This document shows positions 10,857 to 21,269 of a stretch of DNA of 64,000 nucleotides, piece by piece (within the stretch, counting starts at the first letter, position 1; each line of letters begins with the position of its first letter). The notes under the pieces are model-generated. The model saw only the letters and a list, made by a program, of their open reading frames with translations. It ran no database searches and had not been told where the DNA came from. The position numbers and the translations under genes were made by a program. The stretch is from Bacteroidota bacterium (lineage in GTDB: Bacteria; Bacteroidota; Bacteroidia; AKYH767-A; OLB10), in the NCBI GenBank assembly GCA_016714005.1, contig JADJOA010000001.1:1-64000 (forward strand), read 5' to 3'.

Positions 10857-11101
10857 GTTTGCAGTGATTTATATATTGACAAAAATCGGAATTTCTCTGT
10901 CACTGCTTTTGTGCCAGTAAAAACAGGTAATCAGCCAAAAGTTTGAGTTGACTCTGACTTTTTTAATGGCTTGATTTTTTTTGAATCAAATAAGTAATGG
11001 AGATAAAATTTAAAGGCAATACTTTTTTCCGGCTTTGTTTAAAGGGAGTATTAAAGTGTATTAGGACGTTTAATAAAAGTTTAAAGATTTTAAGAGAGTA
11101 A

Positions 11102-12415
11102 TTACTCTTTTGCAAATTTTATATTACTACCGTTTAATTGCACTATATAAATGCCTGCCGGCAATGCCGAAACATCAATAGATTGTTGCGCACTGTTAAC
11201 GGTTTGGCATAAAACAATTTTGCCTGTTGAATTGTAAATGCATGCAATGGCATTTTTATCAATTGATGTGCCTGAATTAATGTAAAGCAGTTGTGCAACA
11301 GGATTGGGGTAAATGTGTATAAAGTTACTGGTAACTGTTAAGGGGTTAACAGCAGTGGTGCTGCCAAAAATATTTTGAAAATTTTGCGCAAACTGGTTAG
11401 CGGTTGTATTGCAGGAAGCAACAGCATCCCAGTTAACAGACCATGTCATCATTCCCGTAATGCAGGGTAACCACCTGTTTGTGCAAGGGTATAGCTACCC
11501 GGTTGTGCACCGCTGCCCCTTAGGTAATCAATAAGCGGCTTTTACAGTGGCAGTATCTGTAAATCCGCCACCGGCAGCGCTTACACATGCGGGTAATCCA
11601 ACGGCTACCTTATATGCAGGCAACCCTGCAAACATACCACCCGATGTGTTGAAGCCTTGTATCACCGCTTCCGTCATGGCTACAATAAAATCAGCAGTGC
11701 CTTGTGTGTAAATGCCGCCATCTATACCATACATGCTGCCGCTGTTATATAGCTGCACATGCAGTATTTCAATTGAATCGCGCAAGGCATGTATTGCAGG
11801 TAAATATGCGCCCCATATACCTCCGAAGGCGGACATGCCTCCCTGCACAAATGCGGTTTCGGGAGCTATGGTTAACATTAATCGCTTGCCATGTGTTGAA
11901 TAATAATTACTCATTATTTGTTTAATGGCATATATAAGGTTTATAATTTTTGCATCAGTAGGCGCGGCAATGGTCCCACCTGTGGTGGTTACCGAGCTTC
12001 CTTCCAAGTCTATATCCATACCATCAAAACCATAAGTGTTTATAATGTTGCTCATGGTAGAAATAAAGGTATCGCGCTCGGTAATGTTATCTAACGAAAC
12101 GGGAGCAGTGGCGCCCCCCACGCTTATTATTATTTTTTTTCCCTGTGCCTGTAGCGCTTGCATTTGCGAAATAAAAACAGCAGGCGTAACCTGGTCAGGA
12201 ATAAATTCCATTTGGTAATCGGTACCAAATTGCGGTATGGCAAACGATACATCAATAATGTTATAACGCGCATCAACACCAGTTAGTGGTATATAGGGGG
12301 CGCTAACATCGTTCCAGTTATGCCAGTAGCCAACTAATGCAGGGTTGGGCAATTGGGCTTTGGCAATTGTTGTTAATGCAAAGGCCAATACAAGAAGTTT
12401 AATAAAGTGTTTCAT
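11102..12415 (-). CDS. Secreted GH18 chitinase-like enzyme with T9SS sorting tail (two frame breaks)
   Basis: Glycoside hydrolase of about 435 residues. It has a signal peptide (MKHFIKLLVLAFALTTIAKA), then a GH18 barrel starting PNPALVGYWHNWNDV. The catalytic DxxDxDxE motif is present as DGMDIDLEG (about residues 130-138), and IIISVGG is the preceding conserved strand. After the barrel (MMTWSVNWD) comes a C-terminal T9SS type A sorting domain beginning IHIYPNPV and ending with IYIVQLNG. Frame breaks lie near 11530 and in a G run near 11456; the joined reading is YDYLRGSGAQPGSYTLAQ. Expected to cleave chitin or related beta-1,4-GlcNAc polymers at the cell surface or outside. Four bases upstream ends a small broken secreted gene. 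Confidence 0.85.
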
Positions 12416-12418
12416 AAA

Positions 12419-12819
12419 CTATTTTTTGCTAAGCGATTTTTTTCTTGTGTAAAAAAAATCAACTCCTTTATCCATGGAATTAGAGAAGTTTACTTTTAAA
12501 GTATCATCAGCAATTAAACTTAAATAACAGGATGGAGGTACTACATAGGATAATAGCCGCTTGAAGAAATATTTCCCAAAGAATCCTTTGATAAATGATA
12601 AGGGTGATTTCCTGCACTACCGGTTAGCATAAATCCTGCTGCTGAATCTACAAACTGAATAACGCTTGCATTGGTATCTGTAGGATACCACTTGCCCGTA
12701 ATTTTTTAGCGCTGATGATTTGAATATTCGCTAAAAAATTATTTGACTGCGAATTAGCCTGAGTACTGTACAACCAACAAAAGAGAAAAAGTAAAATTGA
12801 AAAAAAGACGTTTGCTCAT
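12419..12819 (-). CDS. Small secreted lipocalin-like protein (multiple frame breaks)
   Basis: About 133 codons can be followed on the minus strand through three frames: a signal peptide (SILLFLLFCWLYSTQANSQ), then ISAKKITGKWYPTDTNASV, then CYLSLIADDTLKVNFSNS and a C-terminus FFYTRKKSLSKK. The GKWY start and the alternating beta pattern resemble small lipocalin-like domains of Bacteroidota, a low-certainty assignment. Breaks lie in the T7 run near 12805, the A6 run near 12705 and near 12540. It ends three bases before the chitinase start codon, so the two are likely cotranscribed. Whether the gene is truly dead or just poorly sequenced cannot be decided here. Confidence 0.5.
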
Positions 12820-12869
12820 ACGGTTGATTTACGAAAGGTTAAACTATATGAGCAATTGAACCATAGCCC

Positions 12870-13400
12870 TTAAAAAGTAATGCTGATGGTGCCTTTCGTT
12901 TCAAGCGGGCACTTGGGGCATTTGTCAAAGGCTGCGCTTTGTGCAGCCTGTTGTGCTTTGGTTAAAAGATACTGATCTGTGGTAGTGGTTCCTTCGGCAC
13001 CGGGGCTTGCTTTCATTACGCGCCCGTCTTTGTCAATGGTAATTTCTACTACCACCACTCCTTTTTTCATGGTAAGGTTTTCGTATTTGGGTTGCGTTAC
13101 CAGTTTACGCCCTGCCATAACAAACTCTACACCTTTGCTGCCACCATCGGCAGGCGCGGCTGAGGAAGATGCTGCTGTTGTTGCGCTGAACTGAATAGTA
13201 CTTACTTCATCAACTTTAAAAGTCATTGTGTTTCCTTTAAATAAAAAACTGATAGAACCATTACTTAATGATTGCACAGTGCCCTGCATTTTTTCACCGG
13301 TTTTTAAAATGAGAGTGTGCTGTGCCTGCAACGAAACACTTACTATACTTAATGCAGCTAAAGCAATAAATTTTGCAACTGAATATTTTAAACTATGCAT
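12870..13400 (-). CDS. Secreted protein with TonB C-terminal-like domain
   Basis: Protein of 176 residues with a Sec signal peptide (FIALAALSIVSVSLQAQ). Residues 27-70 form a small beta domain of the kind LILKTGEKMQGTVQSL found in Bacteroidota exported proteins. Residues about 95-176 resemble the TonB C-terminal fold used by AgmX/energy-transducer-like proteins: GVVVVEITIDKDGRVMKA, then an Ala/Gln helix and the final strand TKGTISITF. There is no N-terminal membrane anchor of a true TonB, so it probably is a periplasmic or surface adaptor rather than an energy transducer. Intact and monocistronic. Confidence 0.65.
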   Translation of the reverse strand: MHSLKYSVAKFIALAALSIVSVSLQAQHTLILKTGEKMQGTVQSLSNGSISFLFKGNTMTFKVDEVSTIQFSATTAASSSAAPADGGSKGVEFVMAGRKLVTQPKYENLTMKKGVVVVEITIDKDGRVMKASPGAEGTTTTDQYLLTKAQQAAQSAAFDKCPKCPLETKGTISITF

Positions 13401-13512
13401 GATGGTTCTATTTTTTTATTGAATGCCACTAAAGTAAAAGCAAACACAGTAAGGAGAATTAGTTATGAGTGAAATTCTTACACAATTATTAACAAGTGAT
13501 TATGTAATTGAC

Positions 13513-13659
13513 TTACCTCTTACTTTTGACTTTATACCAAAGCCATGAAAAAAAAATAACAGAGATTAACAATATGGTAGCAATCTCTATTGATGTAAAC
13601 CCATGGTTACTGTCATAAGGTTTGGCAAATTTCTCCTTTGTTGGATTAAAATCTGGCAC
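13513..13659 (-). CDS. Possible small single-pass membrane protein
   Basis: A 48-codon open frame from a GTG start. It begins with a hydrophilic part (PDFNPTKEKFAKPYDSNHG), followed by one hydrophobic segment (IEIATILLISVIFFSWLW) and a short basic tail (YKVKSKR), the normal inside-positive arrangement. It lies in an otherwise empty 280-base gap between the TonB-like gene and the amidohydrolase. No family recognised; the GTG start is a guess. The alternative is that this is the 3' end of a gene damaged upstream. Confidence 0.35.
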   Translation of the reverse strand: MPDFNPTKEKFAKPYDSNHGFTSIEIATILLISVIFFSWLWYKVKSKR

Positions 13660-13681
13660 TGCAAGAATTGTTTAAAAGCTA

Positions 13682-16600
13682 TTAATCATCCGTATGCTCA
13701 TGCCAGTGGAAGTTGCCGCTGCTCTTTCCATTCTCCCAATAAAATTTAGTGCGCTTAATGTTATAATTACCCATTTCATTCATGGTTTCGGCATCATACA
13801 ATCTGCCGTTAACCATTACGTTAGTTATGCTTTCGGTGTTGCGTATATCTTCCAACGGGTTTTTTTCCATTACCACTAAGTCAGCCAGTTTACCTTTTTC
13901 AAGAGAACCTATCTGGTTACCCATGCCAATATAATCGGCACCGTTTTGTGTTGCACAGCGCAAAGCCTGCAACGGGGTTAACCCACCCATTTGCAGCATC
14001 CACAATTCCCAGTGTGCGCCTATGCCTTGTATTTGCCCGTGCGAACCCATGTTTACTTTTACACCTGCATCGGTTAGCTTCTTGCACGATTTGCTTACCA
14101 ATACAAACCCATTTTCATATTCATTGTCAGGTATCATAACGCGGTGGCGCGCACGTGCATCTATTATGCTGCGTGGTGTAAAATTAAGCAGGCGATTGTT
14201 TTCCCCACACATTGGTTTTTTGGTACCAGTAGTATTCGCCATTAACTGCACCATAAGTAACAATAAGTGTAGGTGTATAGCCGTTTTGCTTGCTCTCCAG
14301 AGTTGAACAACATCATTACTAATATCAGCAATAGGTATGTTGTGTTCAATGCCAGTATGCCCGTCTAAAATCATGCTCATGTTATGAAAGAATGTGGAAC
14401 CGCCCTCAGGCACTACTTCAATTTTTAAATCGCGCGCTGCTGCAATTACCTGCTGCCTTTGTTCTCTGCGGGGCTGGTTGTAACTCTTTACAGAAAATGC
14501 ACCAAAAGCTTTTGTGCGTGCAATAGCTGAGCGTGCATCATCGTAATTATTTATCACTGCTTTAAAATCCCCTCGGCACCATACAAAATTGTTCCGGTAC
14601 TGAATATGCGCGGACCAACCATGTAACCCGCTTTTACCATCTCGCTTTGCGAAAAAACCATTTCGGAATTGGATGAAGGATCGTGGGTGGTGGTTACTCC
14701 ATAAGCCAGATTGGCATAGTAGCTCCATTGCTTTTTGCGGACTGGGTCCAGCGCGCCATGAGTTTAAATGTGCATGCACATCTATTAAGCCCGGTATAAT
14801 TGTTTTGCCGCTGCAATCAATAATTTTTGCATTGGCAGGAACAGAAACCTCAGCGCCACCAATGGCTTCAATTTTATTTTCATTAATAACAATGGTTCCA
14901 TTTTCAATTACTTCATCACCTTTCATGGTAATAATTCTTGCGCCTTTTAATGCAAGCATTCCTTTGGGTTTGTCTGATGCAAATTCCAATCCTATTTTTA
15001 TTCCAACGGTATCTACAGGCGGCACACTGTCAGGCGAGCCTTCTAAAAAGTAAAGCGATCTTTTAGATTGTTTGAAAAAATTCATCGCTGTATGTCCAGT
15101 GTATTTTTTTGCTGTCGGCACTCCAGCCTAAGCTGAGCCCTGCATCTTTTGTTATTTGCGAAACAGGTATGGCTTTGGTGCCTGCCGAAAGTTCTATGGC
15201 TTTACCTGTGGGCGGAAATGCTGCAACGTAAGCTTTAAATAATTCAATAAATCCAATCCATTTTCCATCGGGGCTTGGCACAACGGAGGTGGCATACTTT
15301 GATGTAAAATTTGTTGCAATGGTCTTTTTATTGAGGTCGTAACTTTTATATGTTTTAGTTTCACCACCATCTTCGGTAAAAAATATTTTATCGTTACCCA
15401 TAAACATGGCATCGGTCCCTTTATCACTTATCAATTCAGGTTTTGCTCCCGCTGCATTATTCATTAAATAAATACCCGGCTCTACACAAAAAGAAAACCC
15501 AAAGTGATCATTACCTTCTTCTTTTACATACACAATTTTTTTGCCATCAGCAGAAAAACGCGGTGTGCGGTAAATTCTTTTTCGGCAGTTAGCTTTATTG
15601 CTTTTTTATCCTTCAGGTTCATTTTCCAAACAGCGCCCATGTCTTCATCATTCCATGTTGTGTAAAGCAACTCGGTACCCGATAATGCAAATGAAGGTTC
15701 AAATTCAAAGCTTGAAGAGTTAGTTAAGCGTGCCGAGTTACCGTTTGGCAATTCTTTCACCCACAAATAACCAACAGCATTAAACACTAAGTACTTTTCA
15801 TCAGCCGATACGGTTGCATTACGAATAACTTTTGAGGTAAACTTTTCGGGAGCAACTTCCTGCTGAAAATACAACGCATCGGTTATACGGTGTTTAGCAG
15901 TTGCATTAAAAGGAATATCGAGCGCAGTTGTTTTTTCAATGTCAACCTTTACTATTTTTCCATTTGCCCATATAATGATATGCTTATTGTCAAGCCAGTT
16001 AAAGTTGGTGTAAACGCCAAATATTGCCCAAGCTTCCTGCTGGTCTTTGCTCAGTTTATCATACACGGGCATGTCTTCACCGGTTTCTAAATTATGTATG
16101 TACAGTACGGTTGCTTCGCGCACACGTTTTACATAAGCCAAATGTTTACCATCACGCGAAACCTGCGGACGAAATGCACCACCCGGTCCACCGCAAATTT
16201 CTTTGGTTCCTCCCGTTTGCCTGTCATAGCGCTTTATGGCATAAATCTGTTTATTGGGATCTTTATTGTATAAAAACATTCCACCGGGGTAGGTGTCTTC
16301 GCTGTAATAAACATAACGCCCGTCAGGCGAAACGCAAGGTTCACCCGCATCCTGCTGTGCATTTTTTTAACGGTTAGCTGCAATCCTTCTCCACCAGATA
16401 TATGATACAACCACATTTCGCCTGCGCCCAGCGAGCGAGCCGATGTAAAGTGTTTTCTTGCAATAATGTATTGCCCATCGGGAGTCCATACGGCATTGTT
16501 CAGCAGCCTGAAACTTTCTTTGGTAATCTGTTTGGCATTGCTGCCATCAGTATTCATTATCCAAATGTTATCACCACCACCCGCATCAGATGTAAAGAAA

Positions 16601-16912
16601 TTTTCTTTCCATCAGGACTAAATCTTGGTTGCAATTCATAAGCAAACCCTTCTCTTATGCACTTTGCCGTGCCGCCTGTGATGGGCATGGTGTATATATC
16701 ACCCAGCATGTCAAATACAATAGTTTTTCCATCGGGGCTCACGTCTAAATTCATCCATGTGCCTTCGCTGGTGGTAATGGTTACTTCTTTATAGGTGCCG
16801 GGTGGGTTGGTTACATCCCATTTTTTTTCTTCTTCTTTCTTTTTGGTTTATCTGTTTGTGAAAAACAAAAACCGGAAATGAGGAGTAGGGCAATAGTTGG
16901 TTTTAGCTGCAT
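13682..16912 (-). CDS. Amidohydrolase fused to N-terminal PD40 beta-propeller (many frame breaks)
   Basis: Large exported protein of about 1075 residues. The start at 16912 gives a signal peptide (MQLKPTIALLLISGFCFS). Residues about 50-640 are TolB/PD40-type propeller repeats (WMNLDVSPDGKTIVFD, PRFSPDGKKI, AVWTPDGQYIIA). Residues about 660-1060 are an amidohydrolase barrel: ALKGARIITMKGDEV, metal motif GLIDVHAHLN, HTGIEHN, MGSHGQIQGIGAHWE and GKLADLVVMEKNPLED. Family members hydrolyse cyclic amides or peptide-like bonds; the substrate is unknown. At least six shifts are needed to read through (near 16855, 16600, 16370, 15560, 15070, 14580 and a compensated stretch 14200-14310), mostly at homopolymers. 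The C-terminus is His-rich (NFHWHEHTDD). Confidence 0.8.
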
Positions 16913-17085
16913 AGTGTATTTTGTTGGAATAGAATATTGAAAGGTTGTTGCTATGTGAGGCAAATATATGTTTTGCAATAGTTTTAAATTGCTAATGAAA
17001 AGTTAGTGCCCGTTTAAATTAATAAAGTAACCGCTTCCTGTTTTCTGTTAGTCTGTATCTTCACCCCCTCAAATAATTATAACAA

Positions 17086-18041
17086 GTGCAGCTTAAAGCC
17101 AAACTGCTTGATGTTTACATCATCAAAAATTTTTAGGGACATTTATTTTTTCACTCGCACTTATTATTTCTATTGCCGTAATTTTGATGTAAGCGAAAGC
17201 TCGATGACTTTTTGGAACGCCAGGCTCCGCTTAAAGCCATTGTGTTTGATTACTACCTCAACTTCATACCTTACTTTGCCAACCTGTTTAGCCCGCTGTT
17301 TATTTTTATTTCGGTAATTTATTTTACATCGCGCATGGCAAGCCAAACGGAGATTATTGCCATACTTAACAGCGGCATCAGCTTTAACAGGTTTTTTGCG
17401 CCCGTATATTATTGTTGCCACATTTTTGGCTGTTGTTTCTTTTTATTTTAACGGATGGGTTATACCCCATAGCAGAGATAAACAGCTGAGCTTTGAAAAT
17501 CAATACATCAAAAGCCCGTATAAGTTCAGCAGCAGAAATATTCACCGCCAGATTAAACCCGGTGAGTATATTTACTTTGAAAGTTACGATAACAAAACCA
17601 ACAACGGGTATTTATTCAGTTTAGAAAAATTTGAAAACCAAAAGTTGGTTTATAAAATGCTTGCTGACCGAATATCATGGGATTCCACACAACAGAAATG
17701 GAGTATAGAAACATACACCATCAGGCACATTAATGGAATGCAGGAGCGCCTGGAATCGGGAGCACGGTTAGATACTGCCTTAAATTTTAATCCGCGTGAG
17801 TTTAGCAGGCGCATTAATTTTATTGAGGCAATGGATCAAAACGAAATAACCCGGTTTATTGCTGATGAAAAACTGCGCGGATCGGAGCTTATTCCGTTTT
17901 ATGAAGTAGAGAAATATAAACGTATATCATACCCGTTTGCCACTTTTATTTTAACCATTATTGGTGTATCGCTATCAAGCCGCAAGGTAAGGGGCGGCAC
18001 TCGGTTTGCAATTAGGAGCAGGTATTCTTTTAATTTTTTAA
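17086..18041 (+). CDS. lptG: LptF/LptG family LPS export permease, 3' end missing (several frame breaks)
   Basis: Inner-membrane permease of the LPS transport ABC complex (YjgP/YjgQ family), which extracts LPS and passes it to LptC/LptA. A GTG start gives VQLKAKLLDVYIIKNF, then TM1 (GTFIFSLALIISIAVIF), APLKAIVFDYYLNFIPYF, IPHSRDKQLSFENQYI and the periplasmic domain. After it comes TM4, SYPFATFILTIIGVSLSSRK. Breaks are near 17133, 17187, 17205, 17340-17430 and 17990. The family ends with two more membrane helices; here the correct frame reads LGLQLGAGILLIF and then stops at 18039-18041 while the following gene begins without its usual N-terminus. This suggests a deletion at about 18040, real or from assembly. 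Confidence 0.8.
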
Positions 18042-18055
18042 ACGAGTTTGATCAA

Positions 18056-19161
18056 ATGTTTAGCAAAAAGGTGGAGTTTAGGATTGCGGAAACGCCTGTG
18101 TTTGTTGACAAAAGGCTGAAGCAAAAACTGATTGATGCAGGCGAACAGATTTTAAAGTGTGTTCTTACTGAAAATTACCTCAAGCAATCTGATAAAGGCA
18201 TACCACAAAATTTATTTGCTCCAACGAACCCTACCGCCCGCAGGTACTGGCAGTTGACTTTGCGGTTTGCAAAGATGATAAGGGTGAGTTTACCCCGCAG
18301 TTGATAGAGTTGCAGGCGTTTCCTTCTCTGTTTTTTTGGCAGGATATATTGGCGAAGCAATACAAAAAATATTTTAGTGTGCCCGATGGCTTTTCGCAAC
18401 TGATGAGCGGGCTTACAGATGAAACTTACTGGCAGTTGATGAAAAAACACTGTTAGGCAATCATCATCCGGATAATGTTATACTTTTAGAAATAGAGCCT
18501 GATAAACAAAAACATGGATTGATTTTTATGGCACGCGGTTAATGACAGGCATTGAACCTGTTTGCATAAGTAGGGTAACGCTACGGGACAAAAAACTTTA
18601 CTATTTAAAAAACGGAAAAGAAACTCAGGTTAAAAGAATTTACAACCGCGTAATTTTTGATGAGTTGTTGCAACGCAATGATTTGCAACGCCAGTTTAAT
18701 TTAACTGAAGATACTGATGTGGAGTGGGTAGGGCACCTAAACTGGTTTTTTAGAGTAAGCAAATACGCCATGCCATTTATAAAAAGTGAATATGCGCCAC
18801 AAGTTACTTTCTTAGCCAGATAAAAACTTATCCTGACGATTTGGAGAATTATGTATTAAAGCCCTTGTTCTCTTTTGCAGGCAGCGGTGTGGTAATAGAT
18901 GTTAGAAGAGAAATTTTGGATGCAATAGGGGATAAAGAAAATTATATCCTGCAAAAAAAGGTGGAGTATGCCCCTGCTTTTGAATCACCTACCGGACCTG
19001 TTAAGGTTGAAATACGGTTACTCTATGTTTGGAGGGAAGAAGATGCCATGCCGACACCCGTAATAACAATGGGACGCTTAAGCAAAGGCGCCATGATTGG
19101 CGTGAGCCATAATAAAAATAAGGATTGGGTAGGAGGTAGTTCGGCTTTGCTGGAGGGGTAA
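18056..19161 (+). CDS. ATP-grasp-like conserved protein, 5' end missing (several frame breaks)
   Basis: Conserved Bacteroidota protein of about 370 visible residues. It begins FSKKVEFRIAETPVFVDKR and continues with QLIELQAFPSLFFWQD and ILLEIEPDKQKHGLIF. Later segments are LENYVLKPLFSFAGSGVVID, YILQKKVEYAPAF, VKVEIRLLYVW and GRLSKGAMIGVSHN. The KPL-x-S-x-AG-x-GV, ILQ and EIR elements suggest an ATP-grasp fold of the glutathionylspermidine-synthase type; this is my reading, not certain. Breaks near 18265, 18440, 18540 and 18815. The ATG at 18056 lies in the middle of what should be the N-terminal helix, so the true start is probably lost in the junction with lptG. Function unknown. Confidence 0.5.
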
Positions 19162-19211
19162 AGGTTTTAAATACAATCATTTCCTGTGTAAAACTATCTT
19201 ACCCCAACCCC

Positions 19212-19241
19212 TTTGACTTTTGGTTAATTCTGCTACTTTCG
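19212..19241 (+). promoter_or_regulatory. Promoter of atpD
   Basis: TTTG at 19212-19215 and TACTTTCG at 19234-19241 are separated by 18 bases, matching the Bacteroidota sigma-A consensus (TTTG at -33, TAnnTTTG at -7). It lies about 40 bases upstream of the atpD start. Confidence 0.6.
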
Positions 19242-19283
19242 CGCACGAATTTTTTAAAAGCATTTAAAGTCTTATTTTATATC

Positions 19284-20785
19284 ATGAACAAAGGAAAAAT
19301 AACACAGGTAATTGGTCCCGTGGTTGACATCAGTTTTGATGTAGAAGGCAGCACATTGCATAATATTATGGAAGCTTTGGAGATTAACCGCACTGATGGT
19401 ACCAAGCTTGTTTTAGAATGTCAGCAACATATTGGAGAAGACACCGTGCGTGCCATCTCTATGGATAGTACCGATGGTTTGGTGCGCGGCACCGGAAGTG
19501 GTTGCCACAGGGTCGGCTATAAAAATGCCTACTGGCGATGCTATTAAAGGACGTTTGTTTAACGTAATAGGAACTGCTATTGATGGTATTGGCGAAGTAA
19601 GCAATGCAAACGGGCGCCCTATACACAACGAGCCTCCACGCTACGAAGATTTAAGTACCGAAACCGAAGTGCTTTTTACAGGTATTAAAGTTATTGACCT
19701 TTTGGAGCCATACAGTAAAGGTGGTAAATTGGTTTGTTTGGTGGTGCCGGTGTAGGCAAAACCGTATTAATTATGGAATTGATTAACAACATTGCCAAAG
19801 GATATGCCGGTCTTTCAGTATTTGCAGGTGTGGGGAGCGTACGCGTGAAGGGAACGATTTATTGAGAGAGATGATTGAATCAGGCGTAATAAAATATGGT
19901 GATGCATTTAAACACAGTATGGAAAACGGTGGATGGGATTTAAGCAAGGTTGATATGACTGAACTGGCAAAATCACAAGCTACACTGGTATTCGGTCAAA
20001 TGAACGAACCTCCTGGTGCACGTGCGCGTGTGGCATTATCAGGACTGTCGGTTGCTGAATATTTCCGCGATGGCGATGAGAAGAGTGGCGGACGCGATAT
20101 ATTATTCTTTATCGATAACATTTTCCGTTTCACCCAGGCAGGCTCTGAGGTATCGGCACTTTTAGGTCGTATGCCATCGGCAGTAGGTTACCAGCCTACG
20201 CTTGCTACCGAAATGGGATTAATGCAAGAGCGTATCACTTCAACCAAGCGTGGTTCTATTACATCGGTACAGGCAGTATATGTACCTGCCGATGATTTAA
20301 CAGATCCGGCTCCTGCTACCACGTTTGCTCACTTAGATGCTACAACAGTATTGAGCCGTAAAATTGCTGAGTTAGGAATTTACCCTGCTGTAGATCCTTT
20401 AGATTCTACCTCACGCATTCTTTCTGCCGCAGTACTTGGCGATGAGCACTACAATACCGCACAGCGCGTAAAAGAAATATTACAGCGTTACAAAGAGTTG
20501 CAGGATATCATTGCCATACTTGGTATGGACGAGTTGAGCGATGAAGATAAATTAGTAGTACACCGTGCAAGACGTGTGCAACGCTTCTTATCACAACCAT
20601 TCCACGTGGCCGAGCAGTTTACCGGATTAAAAGGTGTATTGGTTCCAATTGAAGAAACTATCAAAGGCTTTAACATGATATTAAATGGCGAAGTGGATCA
20701 ATACCCCGAAGCAGCATTTAACCTTGTAGGTACTATTGATGATGCAATAGAAAAAGGTAAAAAGCTATTGGCAGAAGCAAAATAA
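19284..20785 (+). CDS. atpD: F1F0 ATP synthase subunit beta (three frame breaks)
   Basis: Catalytic beta subunit of the F1 sector, which makes ATP from ADP and phosphate at the inner membrane. Start MNKGKITQVIGPVVDISFD is canonical. The P-loop is encoded as GGAGVGKT around 19742, followed by ELINNIAKGYAG, the DELSEEL-like DELSDED and FLSQPFHVAEQFT; the C-terminus ends KKLLAEAK. Full length would be about 500 residues. Breaks: an extra G near 19490 (CCGGAAG), one A short near 19728 (KIGLF) and one G short near 19835 (VGERTREGND). Because this gene is essential and all three are one-base changes mostly in short runs, sequencing error is the likely cause. Followed 79 bases later by atpC. Confidence 0.95.
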
Positions 20786-20790
20786 TAAAT

Positions 20791-20859
20791 CAGTACTAAG
20801 TACCAGGTGCCGGGTGTTAATAAGCGGTACTTCGTACTTAATACATAATACTTTGTACT
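20791..20859. repeat. GTAC-rich palindromic intergenic repeat
   Basis: The spacer between atpD and atpC contains AGTACTAAGTACC, GGTACTTCGTACTTAATAC and TACTTTGTACTA. The first two are inverted copies of each other, and the unit GTACTTxGTAC recurs. The same kind of sequence (AAGTACAAAGTACC) is present at 47339-47362 upstream of rpsA, so this is a dispersed element type in the genome. Confidence 0.6.
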
Positions 20860-20864
20860 AAAAA

Positions 20865-21119
20865 ATGTTTCTCGAAATAATAACCCCCGATAAAAAAGTT
20901 TTTTCCGGCAATGTTACATCCGTTTCAGTGCCCGGTACAAACGGAAAATTTCAAATGCTTAACCGCCATGCACCCATCATATCTACATTGGTAAATGGAA
21001 ATGTAAAGGTTAACACCGGCAAAGAAACCCTTACCTACTTTGTAAAAGGCGGAGTGGTAGAAATGCTCGATAATAAAGTAACCCTCCTTGCCGAAGGCAT
21101 AGACAACAACAAGAAATAA
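20865..21119 (+). CDS. atpC: F1F0 ATP synthase subunit epsilon
   Basis: Regulatory epsilon subunit of the ATP synthase central stalk. The 84 residues cover the N-terminal beta-sandwich only: MFLEIITPDKKVFSGNVTSV, GKFQMLNRHAPIIST and VKGGVVEMLDNKVTLLAEG. The C-terminal two-helix inhibitory domain of proteobacterial epsilon is absent, as is normal for many Bacteroidota. It is separated from atpD by a repeat-containing spacer and is followed at once by a strong terminator, so it ends the atpD-atpC operon. The remaining atp genes are not in this window, the usual split arrangement in the phylum. Intact. Confidence 0.92.
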   Translation: MFLEIITPDKKVFSGNVTSVSVPGTNGKFQMLNRHAPIISTLVNGNVKVNTGKETLTYFVKGGVVEMLDNKVTLLAEGIDNNKK

Positions 21120-21140
21120 TTGATTTAAATTTTGTTTTAA

Positions 21141-21170
21141 AAGGCTGCTTGATAAAGGCAGCCTTTTTTT
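21141..21170 (+). terminator. Rho-independent terminator of atpDC
   Basis: AAGGCTGC (21141-21148) pairs perfectly with GCAGCCTT (21158-21165) over 8 bases, and the 3' arm runs directly into a T7 tract. It lies about 20 bases after the atpC stop. Confidence 0.85.
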
Positions 21171-21269
21171 GGTTAAAAAAGGAAACAAATCTGCATTTCA
21201 AAATTTCTTTTATTTGCTTTAACAAACCAAAGCACTATTTATCATTTTAAAGCCTAACCCGCCTTTTAT

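Noticed and set aside
19284..20785. Programmed frameshifting in atpD
   Set aside because: The three shifts lie at ordinary short runs without slippery heptamers or stem structures, and many unrelated genes show the same pattern.
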